From: CAIOSQ01 sp044359885
GTDB lineage: Bacteria > Pseudomonadota > Alphaproteobacteria > CACIAM-22H2
Assembly (NCBI GenBank): GCA_044359885.1
Contig: JBIKLI010000195.1
Location: 1-8,257, forward strand
DNA: 8,257 nucleotides
Direction: 5' to 3'
Shown in pieces: positions 7,152-8,257 of this stretch. The translations under genes were made by a program, and so were the position numbers. Under the pieces are notes generated by a model. It had not been told where the DNA came from and did not search any database. It saw only the letters and a program-made list of their open reading frames with translations. Positions within the stretch are counted from its first letter, which is position 1; every line of letters starts with the position of its first letter.

Positions 7152-7469
7152 TGCCGGCTGGGCGTAGGCGCCTCCGGTGCGGCACCTTGGCTGCGCCACG
7201 GCGTGGGTCCGGATCCGATCCCGGCCGCAGCCGCTCGTGAATTGCCGCCGATCCCGGGGCGGTCGTGGGCAAGACTGGAGAAGTTGTCTGGTTCGGATTT
7301 TCCGGCCCCGGACAGGCTGGCCCCATCGTCGAACTCCTCGGGCAAGCCTTCGCGGTCCGCGCTGGTCACGGCGAGCCGGTTGGACGTTGCCCAACCCTCC
7401 TGGAAATGTGCTGCCAAACAAGATAGTCAATGATGGCAGGCAGACTTCGCCATCAGGAGTTTCGCGTGG
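7152..7469. other. Gene-free junction upstream of the ZorA-like gene
   Basis: Together with the repeat element this makes about 500 bases without a supported gene. Short open frames exist on both strands, but none has recognisable family features, and the longest minus-strand one reads through the right arm of the inverted repeat. Base composition falls toward the right. One small inverted repeat is visible, GGTTGG (7378-7383) with CCAACC (7391-7396). It probably contains the promoter of the downstream gene, but I see no -35/-10 pair good enough to place. It may mark the edge of an acquired segment. Confidence 0.5.
7431..7459 (+). promoter_or_regulatory. Hairpin touching the ribosome binding site of the ZorA-like gene
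   Basis: TGATGGC (7431-7437) and GCCATCA (7449-7455) are perfect 7-bp inverted repeats separated by 11 bases. The right arm ends on the first base of the AGGAG Shine-Dalgarno sequence (7455-7459), which stands 10 bases before the ATG at 7470. In mRNA the stem could limit access to the ribosome binding site; in DNA it could be an operator. The SD itself decides the start codon and is well supported. Confidence 0.45.
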
Positions 7470-8257
7470 ATGTTTGACAATGAATTCTGGCGCACTGCCA
7501 ATGATTTGATGTCTCGGATCGAAGTGATCGTGGCCGTCGCCGTGATTCTCTTCGGCTGGACGTTGCACGTGGCTGTTCCGGTCAAGCGCGCGGCGAATCG
7601 GTTGTCTTCGGGCCTGTCTGGTTTGCAGTCGGTACTCCGGGAGGTCGGCAACCCAGGCGAGGTCGCCGAACGTTACGAGGAACTGCATGATCGTCTAAGC
7701 GCCAATCGCGTCCTCGGCGGCGTATGGCTGGCGCTCGATGCGACCCTCGCAAAACCAAAGGAACCCGGACGGCCGATCCGCCAGACCACCGAGGCAACGC
7801 GGTTCTTCAACGCGTCCCTTCTTAGACAGTGCGGCGCGGACATGCGCACCGCTCAGACACATGCGAATACGCTGGTGGGCGCTGGTCTGCTGCTGACATT
7901 CATCGGTTTGATTCTTGCCCTCAATGCGGCGGGCACCAGCCTCTCGGAACAGGACCCGGACAAGGTCCGTGCCGGCTTGAAGCAACTGCTTGCTGCGTCC
8001 GCTATGAAATTCTCGTTTTCGGTGATCGGCCTGCTCCTATCCCTGGGCTTTGCGGACTGGTTGCGAAGGCAGCTTCGACGGATCGACCGTGAAATCGACG
8101 CCCTGACGGACCAACTGACGACCCGTTTCCCGCCGCTCGCGCCGCAGGATGTGGCCTTGGAGGGGAACGAACTCCTCAACCGCATGCTCGCCGCCCAGCA
8201 GACCTTCCTGACGGATCTTTCGCAAAACATCGATCAGAGCCTTGGCCGACGCCTCGC
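7470..8257 (+). CDS. zorA: ZorA-like MotA/TolQ/ExbB-type channel subunit of a Zorya defence system (N-terminal part)
   Basis: The visible 262 residues start MFDNEFWRTAND and stay open to the window edge. Three membrane segments are seen: about 17-37, 133-153 (LVGAGLLLTFIGLILAL) and 178-197 (AMKFSFSVIGLLLSLGF). A soluble stretch lies between the first two, with RFFNASLLRQ just before helix 2. After helix 3 a charged helical region begins (RRQLRRIDREIDALTDQL onward). This layout matches ZorA, the MotA-like subunit that with ZorB forms an ion-driven membrane motor with a long intracellular tail, used against phages. T143 and S182/S184 are candidates for the polar residues lining the ion path. 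AGGAG at 7455-7459 supports the start. Sampled lines show about 53-55% GC against about 73% in the exporter gene, and codons such as AGA, GTA, CTT and CGA appear, suggesting transfer. It could instead be another MotA/ExbB-like protein; zorB would confirm. Confidence 0.66.
   Translation, partial: MFDNEFWRTANDLMSRIEVIVAVAVILFGWTLHVAVPVKRAANRLSSGLSGLQSVLREVGNPGEVAERYEELHDRLSANRVLGGVWLALDATLAKPKEPGRPIRQTTEATRFFNASLLRQCGADMRTAQTHANTLVGAGLLLTFIGLILALNAAGTSLSEQDPDKVRAGLKQLLAASAMKFSFSVIGLLLSLGFADWLRRQLRRIDREIDALTDQLTTRFPPLAPQDVALEGNELLNRMLAAQQTFLTDLSQNIDQSLGRRL

Noticed and set aside
7031..7417. 128-codon minus-strand frame in the junction region
   Set aside because: It runs through the right and left arms of the inverted-repeat element, has no recognisable family features and no convincing ribosome binding site.
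7853..8230. 125-codon minus-strand frame opposite the ZorA-like gene
   Set aside because: Antisense shadow; the plus-strand frame has a proper SD, membrane helices and a coherent fold pattern.
1..8257. CRISPR array, tRNA, rRNA or known riboswitch
   Set aside because: No regularly spaced direct repeats, cloverleaf-like segments or conserved RNA motifs were seen on either strand.

Overview
This is a GC-rich window (about 70% or more G+C in its central genes, judged from sampled lines). Protein types and codon use suggest an alphaproteobacterium, perhaps of the Rhodospirillales type. That placement is inference from composition and families, not from a marker gene.

Layout. (1) Positions 1-118 are the end of an IS3-family insertion sequence, with the first 22 codons of its orfA on the minus strand. 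(2) Positions 119-608, minus strand, hold a glycosyltransferase-like gene that the IS has cut off; upstream of it, on the same strand, is an intact FkbM-family methyltransferase (740-1618). These two look like the remains of a surface-glycan or glycan-modification locus. (3) Across a 180-bp divergent spacer, a plus-strand series begins: an NnrU-family membrane protein (1799-2377), a large protein of the N,N-dimethylformamidase large-subunit family (2490-4652), a MAPEG-family membrane protein (4755-5156) and an ABC exporter half-transporter (5153-6964). The last two overlap by 4 bp and are probably translationally coupled. A GC-rich hairpin follows the ABC gene. (4) Positions 6965-7469 have no convincing gene. 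They contain a 121-bp element bounded by 27-bp imperfect inverted repeats built from GCGAAG units. (5) From 7470 to the window edge a gene of clearly lower GC encodes a three-helix MotA/TolQ/ExbB-like protein whose best fit is ZorA, the membrane ion-channel subunit of Zorya anti-phage defence. It is cut by the window end; zorB and the effector genes would lie beyond 8257.

How it fits together. The first 7 kb is an ordinary chromosomal stretch with metabolic and envelope genes, damaged on its left side by an IS. The right end looks like the entry into an acquired defence island: repeat element, gene-free junction, drop in GC, then a defence gene. The most useful leads are the ZorA-like gene and its unseen partners, the dimethylformamidase-like enzyme without a visible small subunit, and the inverted-repeat element at the junction.
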